DNA from: Paenibacillus taichungensis
Lineage (GTDB): Bacteria > Bacillota > Bacilli > Paenibacillales > Paenibacillaceae
Length of the DNA stretch: 64,000 bases
Assembly (NCBI RefSeq): GCF_013359905.1
Contig: NZ_JABMCC010000115.1
Location: 372,001-436,000, forward strand
Direction: 5' to 3'
Below, in pieces: positions 61,582 to 64,000 of this stretch. Below the pieces are notes generated by a model. That model did no database searches, was not told the origin of the DNA, and saw nothing but the letters and a program-made list of their open reading frames with translations. Each line of letters opens with the position of its first letter. The stretch's first letter is position 1. The position numbers were made by a program, and so were the translations under genes.

Positions 61582-61610
61582 TTGAAATTTTTTCCAATAA
61601 AGTGTATAAA
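61582..61610 (+). promoter_or_regulatory. SigA promoter of the GH30 gene
   Basis: TTGAAA (61582-61587), 17 bp, TATAAA (61605-61610). Transcription would start near 61617, giving a leader of about 180 nt that contains both cre boxes. Confidence 0.75.
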
Positions 61611-61616
61611 TATCTT

Positions 61617-61630
61617 TGTTAACGCTTACA
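61617..61630 (+). promoter_or_regulatory. cre-like box at the GH30 transcription start
   Basis: TGTTAACGCTTACA matches TGWAANCGNTNWCA with one mismatch (position 4). It covers the predicted start of transcription. Confidence 0.65.
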
Positions 61631-61723
61631 AGATTTTGATCTATATCTTTCTCCGATACCCTTCAAAAAGGAGGTGTAAGTACTACGACATGCAATAACT
61701 GAAAAACAGACTTTATGCTTTTG

Positions 61724-61745
61724 AAAATGAAATCGATTTCATTTT
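61724..61745 (+). promoter_or_regulatory. Perfect cre box inside a perfect 22-bp palindrome
   Basis: TGAAATCGATTTCA (61728-61741) matches the cre consensus at every position. It is extended to a perfect 22-bp palindrome with half AAAATGAAATC. It lies about 110 bp downstream of the transcription start, a position where CcpA acts as a roadblock. Confidence 0.8.
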
Positions 61746-61799
61746 GTAGTATTCAATATTTGGCAGTCCAAATTATAATAAATCAAAGGAGATATGTTG

Positions 61800-63311
61800 A
61801 TGAAGATATGGAAAAAGAGTGCGTTAGTGTTGCTGTCCACTTTCCTGGTAACGGTAGGTTCATATGGTTCATATATGCCCAAGACTGCGCATGCCGCGGG
61901 TGAACAGGTGGAGGTATGGATTTCAACTTCAGACCCCAATTCCGAACCTGCAGTGGGACTTAGAACAGATGCGAGACTCACCAAGATTGCATCCAAAAAC
62001 TTCAGCAGCAACTCAGGCAATGCCGATGTTACCATTACGGTAAATGAGAACAAAACGTATCAGCAAATGGATGGTTTTGGAGTGTCGTTAACGGATGCTT
62101 CCGCATGGCTCATGAACTACAAGCTAGATAACAGTAAGCGCGCGGAAGTGATGGAGAGGTTGTTTGGCACCACAGGTATTGGGCTTAGTTTATTGAGACA
62201 GCCGATCGGAAGTTCTGATTTTGCCTGGGCCGCCTACACTTATGCCGATACGCCAAATGATACTTCACTCAACCAATTTACGATCGACCGGGACAAGGCT
62301 TACATACTGCCCATGGTCAAAGCGGCAATCGCTAAGAATCCTAATATCAAAGTAATGGGTTCCCCATGGAGTGCGCCTGCCTGGATGAAATATTCCAACA
62401 ATCTGAATGGCGGCAAACTGAAAGCAGAACATTACGGAACATATGCGAACTATTTCAAAAAATACATTGAAGCCTACCAGGCTGAAGGTGTACCCATCTA
62501 TGCTGTTACGTTGCAAAACGAGCCAATGTACGAGCCATCCCATTATCCTTCGATGGGGATGAATGCACAGGATCAGACAGGCTTTATCGGCGATTATCTT
62601 GGACCAACACTCCGCAATGCCGGAATCAACACCAAGATTATTGCATTCGACCATAACTTTCTGGACTGGAACTTCCCGAACCAAGTCATTACGAATCTGA
62701 AGAACGCAGGCAAGGGTAGCTACGTATCCGGCAGCGCATTCCACCATTATGACAGTGGGGACGGATCAACAATGACCTCCATGCATAACAGTCACCCGGA
62801 CAAGGAAATCTGGTTCACAGAAGGTGGTTTCGGCAACTGGAATGATCCGCAGAATGGTACGTCTTCAGGTTTCGATAATATGATGAACGAGTTCATTAAT
62901 ATTACGAGAAACTGGTCCAAATCAATCATTCTCTGGAATGCTGCCCTGGATCAAAAAGACGGTCCAGCATTGCTTTCACCGAACAACACGAACAAAGGCA
63001 TGATTACAATCCGCAACTCGGACAACCGTAATGATGCTCCTGAGAATAATGTGACATATCACAAACAATATTATTTATTGGGTCACTTTAGTAAATTTGT
63101 AGTACCCAATGCATATCGCATTGACAGCAACACCGGATCTGAAGTCAAAAATGTGGCTTTCCGCAATCCGGACGGTTCCAAAGTGGTAGTTGCCTACAAC
63201 TCTTCCAGTTCGTCGAAAAATGTGAAGATCCAATGGGGCAGCCAAAGCTTCGTTGTCACTATTCCAGGCAAGTCCGCTATGACGTATAAATGGAATGGAA
63301 ATGTTTCTTAA
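61800..63311 (+). CDS. Secreted GH30 glycosidase (glucosylceramidase/beta-1,6-glucanase type)
   Basis: A 503-residue secreted enzyme. The signal peptide is residues 1-35 (AHAA). The TIM barrel (about 75-410) opens with QQMDGFGVSLTDASAW, a GH30 hallmark. The acid/base is E241 in LQNEPMYEP and the nucleophile is E341 in WFTEGGFG. A C-terminal beta-sandwich (about 415-503, VVAYNSSSSSKNV) is formed together with the N-terminus, as in all GH30. ATG 61800 follows AAGGAG at 8 nt; ATG 61794 is too close. Strong promoter and two cre boxes upstream. Relatives cleave beta-1,6-glucan, glucosylceramide or xylan; the nearby GH87 favours fungal cell-wall degradation. Confidence 0.9.
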   Translation: MKIWKKSALVLLSTFLVTVGSYGSYMPKTAHAAGEQVEVWISTSDPNSEPAVGLRTDARLTKIASKNFSSNSGNADVTITVNENKTYQQMDGFGVSLTDASAWLMNYKLDNSKRAEVMERLFGTTGIGLSLLRQPIGSSDFAWAAYTYADTPNDTSLNQFTIDRDKAYILPMVKAAIAKNPNIKVMGSPWSAPAWMKYSNNLNGGKLKAEHYGTYANYFKKYIEAYQAEGVPIYAVTLQNEPMYEPSHYPSMGMNAQDQTGFIGDYLGPTLRNAGINTKIIAFDHNFLDWNFPNQVITNLKNAGKGSYVSGSAFHHYDSGDGSTMTSMHNSHPDKEIWFTEGGFGNWNDPQNGTSSGFDNMMNEFINITRNWSKSIILWNAALDQKDGPALLSPNNTNKGMITIRNSDNRNDAPENNVTYHKQYYLLGHFSKFVVPNAYRIDSNTGSEVKNVAFRNPDGSKVVVAYNSSSSSKNVKIQWGSQSFVVTIPGKSAMTYKWNGNVS

Positions 63312-63353
63312 GGGGTAGCAAGAATTCATATTCCTGCTCCCAGCAAACTAGGG

Positions 63354-63378
63354 GCCGCGATCAGTCGCGGCTCTTTTA
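63354..63378 (+). terminator. Terminator after the GH30 gene
   Basis: GCCGCGA/TCGCGGC stem, loop TCAG, followed by TCTTTTATTT. Confidence 0.85.
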
Positions 63379-63539
63379 TTTGCTTTTATTTAAAGATCAT
63401 CCACGGTATACATTTGTTGTGGTTTTTACGTATTCAAGGATTTTACAATTTTAATATTATGATTTTTTAGTTTAACTGTCCTCTTACATTGGGTTGATAT
63501 ACTAGCCTGAGCTTTTATATGGGAGAGGGGTTAGACAAC

Positions 63540-64000
63540 TTGAAAGACATCAATCAACGCTGGGTAGCGACGATTCTTGTGGCAGTAATGGTAATCCAAT
63601 CATTCTGGACATTTGCAGGAATCGGACAGGCTGCTGCATCAGAAAACCTTAATACCAGCAATTTAGCAAAAAACGTGGTGATCAGCCATTTTTATGGAGG
63701 CAAGAAAGACGACGTACTCGACGTGTACGGCAACGACTTTGTAGAACTATATAATCCGACAGCAGAACCTGTTTGGCTGAACGACTGGTCCATACAATTT
63801 GCGGATACCCAAAAAAAAAATTGGAAAGCAGCTCAGCTAGGTACAACGACTGCCCAGATTCCGGCATTTGGTTATTATCTGATTGCGCTTGGCAGCAATG
63901 GTAATGTCGGGGAGCAGCTTCCACAGCCAGATGCGACTGAAGCTTCATTCAAATTAGGCAACAACAGCGGAAAGCTGGTTTTGTTAAATACGACACAACT
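63540..64000 (+). CDS. Secreted lamin-tail-domain surface protein (3' end outside window)
   Basis: The frame is open from TTG 63540 to the window edge (153 residues seen). TTG follows GGGAGAGGGG (63521-63530) at 9 nt; no ATG is close. Residues 1-32 are a signal peptide (GQAAA). From about residue 45 the sequence VISHFYGG, DFVELYNPTAEPVWLNDWSI and GYYLIALGSNG matches the lamin-tail domain (LTD) fold found in secreted nucleases and cell-surface proteins of Bacillales. A run of ten A's at 63811-63820 lies in the coding frame. The full length, other domains and function cannot be seen. Confidence 0.75.
   Translation, partial: MKDINQRWVATILVAVMVIQSFWTFAGIGQAAASENLNTSNLAKNVVISHFYGGKKDDVLDVYGNDFVELYNPTAEPVWLNDWSIQFADTQKKNWKAAQLGTTTAQIPAFGYYLIALGSNGNVGEQLPQPDATEASFKLGNNSGKLVLLNTTQ

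Overview
The window looks like a chromosomal segment of a low-to-mid GC Gram-positive, spore-forming soil bacterium, most likely Paenibacillus. That assignment is inference from gene content: many secreted and cytosolic polysaccharide-active enzymes, YesM/YesN-type two-component systems next to LplABC-type sugar transporters, CcpA-type cre sites, a YjcZ-type sporulation peptide, a sporulene-type cyclase and a GH87 enzyme of the Paenibacillus alpha-1,3-glucanase kind. No rRNA, tRNA, CRISPR array, prophage or insertion sequence was seen.

Layout. (1) 1-4045: arabinan/galactoside degradation, with a GH43 tail cut by the window edge, a cre-controlled promoter, the orphan C-terminal tail of a sugar ABC permease, a GH2 enzyme and a secreted GH43 with a carbohydrate-binding module. 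(2) 4135-22622: a resistance- or envelope-like cluster with a DrrAB-type ABC exporter, two OmpR-type two-component systems flanking a uracil-DNA-glycosylase-like gene, three paralogous membrane-anchored alpha/beta hydrolases, a PAF-acetylhydrolase-like membrane protein and three paralogous secreted beta-lactamase-fold proteins. A direct repeat TTCATA-N5-TTCATA precedes five of its transcription units and probably binds one of the local response regulators. (3) 22653-24826: a small Arg/Gly-rich protein plus an ABC exporter, behind a promoter with four GTATAC palindromes. (4) 24922-26505: a MarR regulator and a threonine-aldolase-like enzyme, with a duplicated 20-bp operator candidate. (5) 26618-34392: a GHL6-type glycosidase with a divergent AraC regulator, an F420-type NADP oxidoreductase, a TetR regulator, two MFS exporters and a CcdC-like membrane protein.

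(6) 34627-42390: an alpha-galactoside locus with a GH36 alpha-galactosidase divergent from a LacI regulator, a binding protein with two permeases, and a six-hairpin glycosidase. Palindromic GTTTAGTAAAC operators sit in the divergent region. (7) 42561-53300: a YjcZ-like peptide, a YesM/YesN system with a membrane-anchored binding-protein-like partner, then a lipoprotein, two permeases and a GH13 oligo-1,6-glucosidase, which form a sense, import and hydrolyse module. (8) 53330-55461: a LysR regulator divergent from a YeiH-type membrane protein. (9) 56041-64000: a very large secreted GH87 protein, a squalene-hopene/sporulene-type cyclase, a secreted GH30 enzyme behind a strong promoter with two cre boxes, and the start of a lamin-tail-domain surface protein cut by the window edge.

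Unifying themes are carbon-catabolite control of secreted glycosidases and a locally duplicated, apparently co-regulated set of extracytoplasmic hydrolases. Where the Shine-Dalgarno sequence clearly favours a downstream start over the longest reading frame, the downstream start is given.
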